Source of the DNA: CAZGUH01 sp964529005
Lineage (GTDB): Bacteria; Actinomycetota; Acidimicrobiia; Acidimicrobiales; Ilumatobacteraceae
DNA: 64,000 nucleotides
Assembly: GCA_964529005.1 (NCBI GenBank)
Contig: CAZGUH010000015.1
Coordinates: 1-64,000, forward strand
Reading direction: 5' to 3'
The notes below the pieces were generated by a model. That model was not told where the DNA came from, made no database searches, and worked only from the letters and a program-made list of their open reading frames with translations. The position numbers and the translations under genes were made by a program. Every line of letters begins with the position of its first letter. Position 1 is the first letter of the stretch. Shown piece by piece: positions 24,978-33,966 of the stretch.

Positions 24978-25786
24978 CGCGGGAACGCCGCGAACGTGAT
25001 CGTCTGGCCGTTCCAGCTCTTGAAGACGCCACCGGGGCCCACGCTGATCCATTTCGTGTCGCGGTACTCCTGTGGGTTTCCGACCGTCCACGAGCTTCCG
25101 TCGGTGCCGGTGTTCATCTCCGAGACCCGGATGCGCGTCCCGTCGGCGGAGATCTCCTCGACGATCATCACGTGACCGGGATCGTCCCGGGTGCCGGCGC
25201 CGTAGGAGGCCATCGCGTGCAGAGACGGGGTCGTCGACACCTCGCCCGGAGCGTTGCCCGCCATCGCGCCCCCGTTCCCCCCGATCGGCGAGCCGGAGTA
25301 TCCGAGCTCGGCCCATCGGAAGTTGGCCCAGCCGGTGCACTGGTACTGCGACTCGTTCGGATCCGCGAAGCGGCCCGTCGCCCACGCGTCGTACTTGGAC
25401 TGCACCTCCCGCCAGTCACGGGCGCCGGCGACCTGCGGCGCGTGGCCATTCGGCGCCGTCGCGCTGATCAGGCGGTCCTCCAGCACGCCGTCGCCGCCGG
25501 ATCCTCCGCCCTCGCCGCTCGCATGGCGCTGCTCGCTGGCGTTGTTGAGAGCGGATTGCCCGAACCCGTGGAGGTCGTCGGCCATCGACAGCATGCGCGT
25601 GCGCTTGGCCGGCCACCACGACCGGAAGTCGTTGCCGTCCTTGCCGAGCCATTGCGAGCTCGTCGCGCTCACCAACTTCTCGACTTGGTTGACGATCTCG
25701 CGCAGCCGTTCGGCATAGTCGTTCTGTAGCCGGCGGCCGAGGGCCTCGACCTCGGCCGCGTTCATTCCATGGGTGGTGGACGTCAT
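24974..25786 (-). CDS. WXG100-CHAP fusion: putative type VII-secreted peptidoglycan amidase/peptidase
   Basis: The protein has 270 residues. Residues 1-90 are a WXG100 helical hairpin with W46-L47-G48, closely matching the neighbouring WXG100 gene in LGRRLQNDYA, GKDGNDFRSWWPAKR and LHGFGQSALNNA. A Gly-rich linker (90-100) leads to a CHAP domain with catalytic Cys150 (YQCTGWANFRW), His205 (DPGHVMIVEE) and the E-x-N pair at 223-225. CHAP enzymes cut peptidoglycan amide or peptide bonds. The WXG100 module is the export signal recognised by EccC/EssC motors, encoded two genes upstream. A GAGGAGAGG ribosome-binding site precedes ATG 25786. Wall remodelling to admit the giant surface protein, or attack on rival cells, are both possible roles. 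Confidence 0.9.
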   Translation of the reverse strand: MTSTTHGMNAAEVEALGRRLQNDYAERLREIVNQVEKLVSATSSQWLGKDGNDFRSWWPAKRTRMLSMADDLHGFGQSALNNASEQRHASGEGGGSGGDGVLEDRLISATAPNGHAPQVAGARDWREVQSKYDAWATGRFADPNESQYQCTGWANFRWAELGYSGSPIGGNGGAMAGNAPGEVSTTPSLHAMASYGAGTRDDPGHVMIVEEISADGTRIRVSEMNTGTDGSSWTVGNPQEYRDTKWISVGPGGVFKSWNGQTITFAAFPR

Positions 25787-25840
25787 CGCCTCTCCTCGTC
25801 TCGCCCGAGCCTGGCCCGGATGCCCGCAAGTGCTGACCGC

Positions 25841-25927
25841 GCTGATGGCAACCTCAGCGGCCGCACCGCGCTGATGGCGGCCTCAGCGGCCGCACCGCGC
25901 TGACGGCGGCCTCAGCGGCCGCTCACC
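25841..25927. repeat. Three tandem 29-base repeats at the 3' end of the WXG100 gene
   Basis: Units begin at 25841, 25870 and 25899 (GCTGATGGCAACCTCAGCGG..., then two near-identical copies). The unit at 25899 contains the last codons and stop of the WXG100 gene (minus strand); the other two repeat that Ser-Gly-Arg-stop segment in the spacer before the WXG100-CHAP gene. They look like local slippage duplications. There are too few units and no spacers, so this is not a CRISPR array. Confidence 0.85.
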
Positions 25928-26190
25928 TCGCGCTGCTCGCGGGCGTTGTTCAGCGCCGACTGGCCGAAGCCGTGGAGGTCCTGCGCGATGTTCTTCAGCG
26001 CCGCGCGCTTGGCGGGCCACCACGAGCGGAAGTCGTTGCCGTCCTTGCCGATCCACGTGGCGGTCGTGCCGTTCACGAGCTTCTCGATCTCGGCCATGAA
26101 CCGCTCGATGTCCTTGGCGTAGTTGTTCTGGAGCCGGCGACCGAGATCCTCGACCGCTTGGACGTTCATGCCGTGCGACACGTTTGCCAC
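25912..26190 (-). CDS. WXG100-family type VII secretion protein (EsxA-like)
   Basis: This 92-residue protein has the size and form of ESAT-6-type substrates: two helices around W46-I47-G48 (ATWIGKDGNDFRSWW). Such proteins are exported as dimers by FtsK/SpoIIIE-type motors. It shares most of its length with the first 90 residues of the WXG100-CHAP protein, so one arose from the other by duplication; they could form a heterodimer that carries the CHAP domain out. GTG 26190 has AAAGGA 8 bases upstream. It lies 89 bases after the motor gene stop in the same operon. No Y-x-x-x-D/E tail motif is obvious. Confidence 0.92.
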   Translation of the reverse strand: MANVSHGMNVQAVEDLGRRLQNNYAKDIERFMAEIEKLVNGTTATWIGKDGNDFRSWWPAKRAALKNIAQDLHGFGQSALNNAREQREVSGR

Positions 26191-26279
26191 TAGAATGTCC
26201 TTTCGGGAAGCGGGCTACACGCCCATGGGTGATGTGGGCAACGGTACGGGACCGCTGCGGGTTGGAGAATGGGGCGGAT

Positions 26280-29200
26280 TCACCATGCCGAGGCCTCCGG
26301 GTACAGGACCTGCACGCGGCGCGCGCGACCGGCGCGCACGAGGACGCCACGGCCCGGAGGGAAGTCGGCGCGCGAGGCCCGCGGGAACGGCACGTTGAAG
26401 ACGATGTCGCCGTCGCTGTCGTCGGGCTGGAGCACGATGCCCTGCCGGTCGAGCTTCGTCGCCGCGACGAGGCCGTAGCTGCTGTGGAACGTCGCCGTCT
26501 CGCCGGATGCGATGACGAACGCGCCGCTCGCGCGGCAGACCTTCAACAGCTCGGCGACGTCGTCGTCGACGATCCCGTCGCTGACCGCGTCGACGTCCTC
26601 GATGACGACGACGAGATCTCCTGCATCGTGCTTTCCGTCGCGCAGCTCACCGCTGAGCCGGGCGCACAGCTCGGCGATCTGGTCCGACAGCATGGCGTGC
26701 TCACGCCATGGCGCGGCCTGTGCCAGCGCAGACCGTGCCGACCCGATGAGCACGTATTCGCGCCCTCCACGAGCGAGTTCGAGCGAGCGCAGCATCGTGA
26801 CGATCGTGGTCGTCTTGCCGCTGTGCGGCGGGCCGGTGACGACGAAGACCCCTGACGGGTCGAAGCCGATCGGCTCCAGCGTCTCGTCCCACACGCCGAG
26901 GAGCGGTTCCGCGTCCGGCCGCTGGGCGATGGAGGAGGCGGGGATGTGCTCGGCCAATCGGCCGATGGGCGGCGCCTCCGGCACTCCGGCGCGCGCCATC
27001 GCGACCGCCAGCTCGCGCTGCGCGGCTGCCTGCTTGGCCATGTTGGGATCGCCGGCCAGGACCGCCACTTGGACCTCCGCTCCGCCCATCACGCCGCGGC
27101 CGGCCGGCGTCGTCTCGGAGAACACGTCGAGCGGGACCCCCAACATGGAGAGGTCCATCTCCGACGAGAGCCGCAATGCGAGGCGGCTCTGGATGACCGA
27201 GTTGATGCCCGCCGAGAACGCAGTCGCCTGATCGGCGGTGGCGACGATGTGCACGCCGACACCACGGCCGTCGGCGGCGATGCTCTCGAGCATCTCGTAC
27301 ACCCGGGCGTTGGAGGAGACCTCGTACATCTGGCGGAACGCGCCGAAGTTGTCGATCAGCAGCAGGATCCGCGGCTCGTCGGGCCGCCGGGCCTTGGCGC
27401 GGTACTCGGTGATCGTGCCCGCATCGGCGGCGTTGTAGCGCACCGCCCTCTCGTCGATCGTGTCGCGCAGCATCGTCAGCAGGCGCAGTGTGCGCTCGCC
27501 ATCGTCGCCGCCGATGATCGCGCCGACATGCGGCAACGCCTCCAGCATCGTCAGGCCGCGCGTGCCGAAGTCGAGGCCGTAGACGTAGCACGGGCCACCG
27601 CGCGCGGGGGCGAAGCCCGCGGCGATCGCGATCGTGCGCAAGAACGTGCTCTTGCCCGACCCGCTGGTGCCGAACACGGCCATGTTGCCGTCGCGGTCGG
27701 GGACGAACGCCACCGTCTGCTGCGTCTGTTCCTCCGGCCGGTCGATCACGCCGAACACGAGCTCGCGGTCGGTCCGCGACGTCGGCAGATCCTCGAGCTT
27801 GAACGTCGCCGGCAGCACCGGCAGCCATGGCTTGCGCGGCCGAGGAATGCCCGCCTGCTTCGCCGCGGCGCCGATGTTGCCGACGATGCGGGCGATGTCG
27901 GTGGGAGCCTCGCGCTCTTCGGCAACGGGTTCGGATTCGGGCTCGGCCGGCGAATCCCACTCGTCCCCAGTGCCGAACACGAGGTCGCGCACCTCGATGT
28001 GCGCGGGCGGCGCTTCACCGGTCGTGCGCCCGCCCGCATACGCGGACTGGAACGTCGTCAGGCGCGTGGGGCCGGTCTTGACGACGGCACGGCCGGGAAG
28101 CCCCGGGTCGAACGTCGCCGCCAGCTTCACACCGACGACGTCGTTGGAGTCCTCTTCGTCGGCGACGCGCAGGGCCACGCGCAGGTTCGTGTTGGCGCGC
28201 AGGTTGTCCTTGATCACGCCGCCCGGCCGTTGCGTCGCCAGGATCAGGTTGAGGCCGAGCGAGCGGCCGCGTTGCGCGACGTCGACCACACCCTCGACGA
28301 ACTCGGGCACTTCTTGCGCCAGCGCGGCGAACTCGTCGACGACGATGACGAGGCTCGGCGGAGCGGCGGGATCGTTGTTGCGCTCCATCTCCAAGAGGTC
28401 CTTGGCCTTCGCCGCGCGCAAGATGCGTTCGCGGTGGCGCAGCTCGGCCCGCAACGACGAGATCGCCCGCCGCACGAGGTGTGGGGTCAGATCGGTCACC
28501 AGGCCCACGCAATGGGGCAGCTGCGTGCACTCGGCGAACGCCGACCCTCCCTTGTAGTCGACGAACAGGAACGTCACACGCGACGGGCTGTGAGCGGCAG
28601 CCATGCCGAGCACCCACGACTGGAGGAACTCGCTCTTGCCCGCCCCGGTCGTGCCGCCGACCAGCGCGTGCGGCCCCTGGGTGCGCAGATCGAGATGGAG
28701 GACGCCCGTCGCGCTCTGTCCCACCACGGCTCGCAGCGTGTTGTCGCGCTTCGATGGCCGCGCGCCCGCCACGGGCGGGAGGGCGTTGTTGGCCCGCCAG
28801 TTGTCGACCACCGCGTCCGGATTGCTCGCCACATCCAGGCCCACCAGATCGAGGAACGACACGGAATGCGGCAGGTCCGACTGGTCGTCGGCGCGCACGC
28901 CGCTGTCGACCACCGGCGCCAAGCGCTTGGCGAGGGCCAGCGCCGCGGCCGGCGAGAGCACCTCGGGCTCGAGATCGGTCACCGCGACCCCGCCGTGAAC
29001 GTAGCCCGCGCGGTGCCGGCCCTCGGCGTCGATGTCGAGGAACAGCCGGCATGCCGCAGGCAAGCGCTGGACGCTGGGCGCGTGCCACACGATGTGCACG
29101 CCCACCGCGGGTCCGCGCTCTGCGATCTGCACCAGTCGTGCGCGCTCGACCGGCGCGTCGTCGTCGACGAAGACCACCACCGCCGGCAGGTGGACCTCGG

Positions 29201-30656
29201 CGTCGGACGCGGACCGCTCGTCGAGCACGCCCTCGATCGACGTCACCAGCGCGTTGGCTTCGGCCGCGTTTGCGGCAAGGTGCGCTCCGGCGACGGGCGA
29301 GAACTCCGAGCCGGTGTGCGGCAGCCACTTCACCCAATCCCATGCCGTGGCGTTCTCGCCCGCTACGGCGGCGAGAACGAGCTCGGCGGGGGAATGGAGC
29401 GCGCACAGTTGGGCGAGCACGTTGGCGACGACGGGGCGAGCGACCTGATCGGCGCCGGCCACGCCGACGTTGCCCGCGGCGCGGAGGTCCGCCACCACCG
29501 GAACGCGGTCGATGACGGAGAAGCGGCCGACGACGTCGAGCAACTCCTGCCACAGCTCCGGCGCCGTGTTGTTCGTCGTCGGCAGCTCCACCTCGTTGCG
29601 GCTGGGGTGAGTTCCGAGGCCGACGCGGAACTGAAGGAAGCGCTCGTGCTCGGGTCGGCGCGTCCACACCAGCTCCGTCAGGTCGCGGATCGCCTCCTCG
29701 ATCTCGCCGACCGAGGGGTGCTCGGCACGGCGGCCGTCGCGCTCGAGGTCGGACGCGTACTGCAACTGCACCGACAAGGCGACGAGGGCCGAACGATACG
29801 CGTCGAGCGCCGCGGCGTCGGCTTTGCGCGCCGCCATGCGCCCCTCCATCCAGCTGCCCACCATCAACAGCGGGCTGAACGCGATGAACAGCAGCGACAT
29901 CGTGTTGCGCGTGACCGCGTACAGCAGACCCGCCATCACCACCGGAGCGAGCAGCGACAGGATCGGGAAGCGGTGGGGGTCGCTCGGCCGCGGCGGTTCG
30001 GGCGCCTTCAGCTCGACGCCGACGTAGTCCGGGTCGAGGCGAGGCGAGCGGTTGAACGCCACCGCGCCCTCGGCCTCGACGGCGCCGCCGAGCGTGTGGA
30101 CCGTGATCGTCACCACCGTGTCGCCGAGCGTGATCGGCGTCCCGGGGCGCACGACGGCGCGGTCGACGGCAGCGCCGCCGAGCAGCACGCCGTTGGCCGA
30201 GCGGTCGTCGACGATCTCGATCGTGTCGCTGATGTTCAGCTTGGCGTGGCGCTTGCTGACGCGCGGGTCGGAGAGCCGGACGTCGGCGCTGCGGTCACGG
30301 CCGATGAAGTTGGTGCCGCGATGGATCGGGAACTGCTGGGGAGCGTCGGGACCAGACAGCACGCTCAACGTGCCGACCGGCGCCCTCGCCGGACGTCCGT
30401 CGGCGCCCGCCGTCGACAGCGCGACACGATCGCCGGACCGCAGGCCGGCCTCGCTGAGGGTCGCGTCCGCAGCGGCGATCCGCTCGCCCGGGCTCGCTCG
30501 GTTGATGACCAGCCCCTCGGGCGCGGGCGGGGCATCCGGTCCGAAGAGCCGGAACCTGATCCGCTCGGCGACCGCCTGCACGGTGGCGGTGCTGTCGGCG
30601 ACGAGCACGATGTCGCGCGCCTCGCTGCCGTGCTCGACCGTGAGCTTGAGCTTCAT
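26280..30656 (-). CDS. Type VII secretion FtsK/SpoIIIE ATPase (EccC/EssC-like) with N-terminal FHA domain
   Basis: The protein has 1458 residues. Residues 1 to ~80 look ubiquitin-like (KLKLTVEHGSEARDIVLVAD; similar in kind to the YukD/EccD N-terminal domain). About 95-180 is an FHA domain (NFIGRDRSADVRLSD, SKRHAKL, DRSANGVLL). Two adjacent membrane helices follow (~215-260). Three FtsK/SpoIIIE ATPase modules come next, with Walker A motifs near residues 664 (GGTTGAGKSEF), 997 (GTSGSGKSTF) and 1276 (GPPHSGKTTT). This is the EssC/EccC motor that recognises and exports WXG100 substrates. A FHA-bearing N-terminus matches Firmicutes EssC more than mycobacterial EccC. ATG 30656 overlaps the upstream FHA gene (ATGA). 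EccB, EccD, EccE and mycosin genes are absent from the window. Confidence 0.93.
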   Translation of the reverse strand: MKLKLTVEHGSEARDIVLVADSTATVQAVAERIRFRLFGPDAPPAPEGLVINRASPGERIAAADATLSEAGLRSGDRVALSTAGADGRPARAPVGTLSVLSGPDAPQQFPIHRGTNFIGRDRSADVRLSDPRVSKRHAKLNISDTIEIVDDRSANGVLLGGAAVDRAVVRPGTPITLGDTVVTITVHTLGGAVEAEGAVAFNRSPRLDPDYVGVELKAPEPPRPSDPHRFPILSLLAPVVMAGLLYAVTRNTMSLLFIAFSPLLMVGSWMEGRMAARKADAAALDAYRSALVALSVQLQYASDLERDGRRAEHPSVGEIEEAIRDLTELVWTRRPEHERFLQFRVGLGTHPSRNEVELPTTNNTAPELWQELLDVVGRFSVIDRVPVVADLRAAGNVGVAGADQVARPVVANVLAQLCALHSPAELVLAAVAGENATAWDWVKWLPHTGSEFSPVAGAHLAANAAEANALVTSIEGVLDERSASDAEVHLPAVVVFVDDDAPVERARLVQIAERGPAVGVHIVWHAPSVQRLPAACRLFLDIDAEGRHRAGYVHGGVAVTDLEPEVLSPAAALALAKRLAPVVDSGVRADDQSDLPHSVSFLDLVGLDVASNPDAVVDNWRANNALPPVAGARPSKRDNTLRAVVGQSATGVLHLDLRTQGPHALVGGTTGAGKSEFLQSWVLGMAAAHSPSRVTFLFVDYKGGSAFAECTQLPHCVGLVTDLTPHLVRRAISSLRAELRHRERILRAAKAKDLLEMERNNDPAAPPSLVIVVDEFAALAQEVPEFVEGVVDVAQRGRSLGLNLILATQRPGGVIKDNLRANTNLRVALRVADEEDSNDVVGVKLAATFDPGLPGRAVVKTGPTRLTTFQSAYAGGRTTGEAPPAHIEVRDLVFGTGDEWDSPAEPESEPVAEEREAPTDIARIVGNIGAAAKQAGIPRPRKPWLPVLPATFKLEDLPTSRTDRELVFGVIDRPEEQTQQTVAFVPDRDGNMAVFGTSGSGKSTFLRTIAIAAGFAPARGGPCYVYGLDFGTRGLTMLEALPHVGAIIGGDDGERTLRLLTMLRDTIDERAVRYNAADAGTITEYRAKARRPDEPRILLLIDNFGAFRQMYEVSSNARVYEMLESIAADGRGVGVHIVATADQATAFSAGINSVIQSRLALRLSSEMDLSMLGVPLDVFSETTPAGRGVMGGAEVQVAVLAGDPNMAKQAAAQRELAVAMARAGVPEAPPIGRLAEHIPASSIAQRPDAEPLLGVWDETLEPIGFDPSGVFVVTGPPHSGKTTTIVTMLRSLELARGGREYVLIGSARSALAQAAPWREHAMLSDQIAELCARLSGELRDGKHDAGDLVVVIEDVDAVSDGIVDDDVAELLKVCRASGAFVIASGETATFHSSYGLVAATKLDRQGIVLQPDDSDGDIVFNVPFPRASRADFPPGRGVLVRAGRARRVQVLYPEASAW

Positions 30657-31576
30657 GGGCCCACCACCTCGATGATCAGTGCGCCGGCGATCAGCGCCGA
30701 GCCCGGCCGCACGGCGACGGGTTGCCCGGGCACGCACGCGAGACGCTGGCTGCCGGTTTCGACAACGGTGCCGTTGCTGGAGTGCAGGTCGGTGACGACG
30801 ATCTCGCCGGCGACGAGCGAGATCGCGGCGTGCGTCTTGGAGATCGACGGCTCCGTGACGACGAGGGGCTGCGCCCCCGGGGCGCCGTGTCGGGGGTCGG
30901 GATCGCGGCCGAGCACCAGCGGCGTGGTGAGCGGGACCGTCCGCCCGCCGGGCAGCACGAGCGCAGGGACACCGGTCGGCGCCGGACGGATCGGTGCGTC
31001 GCGCCGGACACGGGCGACCGTCGCCTCGTCCAGTTCGTCGGTGTCGCCGGCGGGCGGCGCCGCCGGGACATCGGAGGCGCCGGGGACCGAGCCGATCAGG
31101 CCGCCCGGAGGGGGCACAGCCGGACGCGGCGCCGGGCGCGGCAGGGGAGCGGGCATCACCGGCGGTGTGCTCGCCGCGGGCGTCGCGGGCGGTGAGCCGG
31201 ACGCAACGTGCCGAGGCGGGGGCGGAGGCTGCGGCTCGAACGAAGCGGCGGCGACCGGTGGGGCGGGCGCGCTGCTGGTCGCCGCGGCGAACGCGCGGCT
31301 GGACGGCGCGCCGGCGGCGAGGTGCTCGACCAGAGCACTGTCGACCGGGCCGACGAAGCGGGCTTTGGCGCCGGTGCGGTCTTCGTAGATCGCGACGGTC
31401 ACCGACTCGACGGATTTTCCGAGCAGCTTGCGTCGCCGGCGGGCGAGGCGAAACGCGCCGGGGCCGGTGGCGCTCGCCTGGTAGCCGAGTTGGCCGGCGA
31501 GGGCGAGGAGCCGTTGTGACGCCTCGCTCGGCCGGGCGCCGCCGAGATCGACGACGCGCTCGGATGCCTCGCTCAT
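30653..31576 (-). CDS. FHA-domain protein of the type VII locus
   Basis: The protein has 307 residues. Residues 1-90 form a small basic N-terminal domain (LLALAGQLGYQASATGPGAF, RRRRKLLGKSVESVTVAIYE). About 100 residues of Pro/Ala linker follow. The C-terminal ~100 residues are an FHA domain (PLVLGRDPDPRHGAPG, SISKTHAAISL, LHSSNGTVVE) with the phosphothreonine-binding R, S-x-x-H and N. It would bridge a phosphorylated protein to the motor encoded next. ATG 31576 (GGGAG upstream) overlaps the transglutaminase-like gene stop and its own stop overlaps the motor gene start, so the three are translationally coupled. There is no transmembrane segment. Confidence 0.85.
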   Translation of the reverse strand: MSEASERVVDLGGARPSEASQRLLALAGQLGYQASATGPGAFRLARRRRKLLGKSVESVTVAIYEDRTGAKARFVGPVDSALVEHLAAGAPSSRAFAAATSSAPAPPVAAASFEPQPPPPPRHVASGSPPATPAASTPPVMPAPLPRPAPRPAVPPPGGLIGSVPGASDVPAAPPAGDTDELDEATVARVRRDAPIRPAPTGVPALVLPGGRTVPLTTPLVLGRDPDPRHGAPGAQPLVVTEPSISKTHAAISLVAGEIVVTDLHSSNGTVVETGSQRLACVPGQPVAVRPGSALIAGALIIEVVGP

Positions 31577-33966
31577 CGCTCCCTCCCGGTTCGCACACCA
31601 GATCTGCGGAGCGACCGCGGCGACATCGCGGCCCGCAACCGCGCCCACCGCCCGAGCTCGGCGCGCATCGCCCCGAGCGTCGCGGTCAGCTCTGCCCAGT
31701 ACGCCTCGACCTCGGCGTCCGACAGCGCGGAGCCTCCCCACACCGTCGCATCGGTGCGCTCGGCCAGCGCGGTCGCCGCGCCCGAGCCGACGAACGCCGC
31801 CGCCTCGCGGCGCGTCGTCGTCGGCGGCACGGCGCGGCCGAGGTCGGTCGCCAGGTCGGTGACCTCCAGCCATCCGTTCGCGATCCGCTGGTGCGCAGCC
31901 CCGCGTGAACGCCGCCGGCGGCGGCGCCAGGTCTTCACCGCGATCACCGTGAGACCGCCGGCGAGCATCGCCAGGAACGGGCTGAGCACGATCGCGCCGG
32001 TGACGACGTAGCGGCTCGAGATCGCCGAGGCGATCGGGTTCTGGCCCGGATCGCCGCCCTCGTCACGGTCCTCGTTCACCTCCGGCTCCTCGTCGAGGGG
32101 CTTGGCGTCGCCGCTGGCCGTCGCCGGCTGCTCGAACTCGGGATCGACGAGCGGCGGCGGCGGCGGGTTCTGCGTCCGGTAGTCGGGCTCGGGCTGCTGC
32201 GGGCTGGTCGTCGCCGACGCGATCTGGTCGCGCGGGGGCGTGGGATGGATCGCGACCCATCCGAGGCCGTCGACGGGCACCTCCACCCACGCGTCGATGT
32301 CGGTCTGCACCACGTCGACCGGGGCGTCGAGCGAGGGTTCCGTCGGGCGGAAGCCCATCACGACCCGAGTCGGCAGGTGGTCGAGGTCGCGGAACAGCAG
32401 CGCGTACGCCGCGGCGTACTGCTCGGCGTTGCCGATGAACGGCTCGCGTGGGAAGCGTCCCGCGAACTCCACCAAGCGGTAGGCCGAATGCCCCGCCTTG
32501 GCGCGGATGTGCCCGGCCGCGATGTCGCCGTCGGAGTACGCGCCGGTGGCGACCATCAGGTCGCGCACCCGGTCGAGTCGCTCGGCGGTGTCGGAGATCA
32601 GCAGCAGGTCGGGGGTGCCGATCGCCTGCGTGATCTCGCTCACCGATCGCGCCTGACCGATCGGCGTGACGTCGACCATCACCTGATGACCGGAGATGTC
32701 GTCGAGAAGGTGGGGGAGGCGCACCTTCATCACGTATCGATCACCGGCGCGCAGCCGCACCGGGGTTGCGGCGGTGTCGGTCGCCCGGTTGTACCGGAAG
32801 CTCGTCGCCAGCTCCCGATCGCGCGCCGGGCCGCCCTCGCTGCCGGTGAACGTCAGGCTGAGCACCTCGCCGACGTCGGGCACCCACACGTCGCTGTACT
32901 CGCGGATCGTGACGGTCACCTCGGCGGTCTCACCCGCGAAGTCGGCCGGCAGTGAGGCGCCGATCCGCTCGAACGAACCGGAATCGCGCAGCGACGGGTT
33001 GTCGGGATCGCCACCGGACACCTGCCAGACGAGCCCGTCGTAGGCGTCCATCGTCGCCAGGCGGACGGGGATGCCAGCCGGAAGGCCTTCGATCGTGAAC
33101 ATCACCGCGGCATCGGCCCGCTCGCCGCGGGCGTCGTATCCGAGCTTGACGTAGTCGCGATAGCCGGCCAGCGGGCTCGGGTAGTCGCGCGGGTCGAACG
33201 GCGGCACGACCGTCTGGCGCCAGATCTCGCGCTCGGAGGCCGCAGCGGCGCCGGGCAACGACGGCGCGATCGCGTAGCCGGCCACCGCGGCCACGGCGAG
33301 CACACCCACAGCGGCGACAACGCGCCGGCGGTCTGCGCCGAGCCCCTCCAGGATCGGCCGTCGCCGCTGCTCGCGCCAGGCGAACCAGGCGACCATGGCG
33401 ACGATCAGCACAGCGCCGTGGAGGACGACCGAGACCGCACGATCGGTGCCGACCGCGATACCGAGGGCCAGCGCCACCAGCGGCGGGACGAGCGCCAGCG
33501 CGACGCAGCGCATGCCGCGGGCGACCGCCTGGATGAGAAACGCTGTGGCGAAGCCGACGAACACCGGCAGCACCATCAGGTCGCCGGTCGCTCCCACCGG
33601 CGGGGACGTCGTCAACAGCTCCTTCCACGTCGACGCGGCCGACGACAGCGCGTCGAGCAGCGAGTCCGGGGTGGGCACGACGCCGGCGAGGCACCGGTGG
33701 CGCAATGCCAGCACGCTCGCCGCGACCGCGTACACCATCACCCCCGCCGCCGCGGTGACGAACCACGGCCAGCGCAGCCGCGCGGCGACGTGGACGAGCA
33801 CGATCGCCAGTAGGCCGCCGACCGCGCCCACGACCATGAACGCGACGCCGCCGTAGGAGGATCGGTACGCCCACAAGGCGATGAGCGTGAACCCCAGCAC
33901 GGCCCCGGCGTCGATCGCGTCCGCGGTGGTGGGGAGCAGCCGCCGGCGGCCCGCTTCGCCGCTCAC
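31573..33966 (-). CDS. TgpA-like membrane protein with degenerate transglutaminase domain
   Basis: The protein has 797 residues. Five or six N-terminal membrane helices precede a large extracytoplasmic region, a transglutaminase-like core, a Pro/Glu-rich stalk, one more helix (VVTGAIVLSPFLAMLAGGLT) and a cytosolic tail. The core has the right order of motifs but the catalytic triad is gone: Cys is Ala in GNAEQYAAAYALLF (~residue 513), His is Asp in DIDAWVEV (~557), and Asp is His in WVAIHPTP (~571). It should not cross-link or cleave amides and may serve as a structural or binding module. MoxR, DUF58 and TgpA-like genes form a well-known conserved cluster. GTG 33966 overlaps the DUF58 stop (GTGA). 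Confidence 0.87.
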   Translation of the reverse strand: MSGEAGRRRLLPTTADAIDAGAVLGFTLIALWAYRSSYGGVAFMVVGAVGGLLAIVLVHVAARLRWPWFVTAAAGVMVYAVAASVLALRHRCLAGVVPTPDSLLDALSSAASTWKELLTTSPPVGATGDLMVLPVFVGFATAFLIQAVARGMRCVALALVPPLVALALGIAVGTDRAVSVVLHGAVLIVAMVAWFAWREQRRRPILEGLGADRRRVVAAVGVLAVAAVAGYAIAPSLPGAAAASEREIWRQTVVPPFDPRDYPSPLAGYRDYVKLGYDARGERADAAVMFTIEGLPAGIPVRLATMDAYDGLVWQVSGGDPDNPSLRDSGSFERIGASLPADFAGETAEVTVTIREYSDVWVPDVGEVLSLTFTGSEGGPARDRELATSFRYNRATDTAATPVRLRAGDRYVMKVRLPHLLDDISGHQVMVDVTPIGQARSVSEITQAIGTPDLLLISDTAERLDRVRDLMVATGAYSDGDIAAGHIRAKAGHSAYRLVEFAGRFPREPFIGNAEQYAAAYALLFRDLDHLPTRVVMGFRPTEPSLDAPVDVVQTDIDAWVEVPVDGLGWVAIHPTPPRDQIASATTSPQQPEPDYRTQNPPPPPLVDPEFEQPATASGDAKPLDEEPEVNEDRDEGGDPGQNPIASAISSRYVVTGAIVLSPFLAMLAGGLTVIAVKTWRRRRRRSRGAAHQRIANGWLEVTDLATDLGRAVPPTTTRREAAAFVGSGAATALAERTDATVWGGSALSDAEVEAYWAELTATLGAMRAELGRWARLRAAMSPRSLRRSGVRTGRER

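Noticed and set aside
25841..25927. Short CRISPR-like repeats
   Set aside because: The three 29-base units are directly adjacent with no spacers, and one is part of a coding region. No cas genes are present.
26946..31388. Open frame of 1480 codons on the plus strand opposite the EccC/EssC and FHA genes
   Set aside because: It has no recognisable domain and shadow-type composition. The minus strand carries three Walker A motifs, an FHA domain and WXG100 neighbours.
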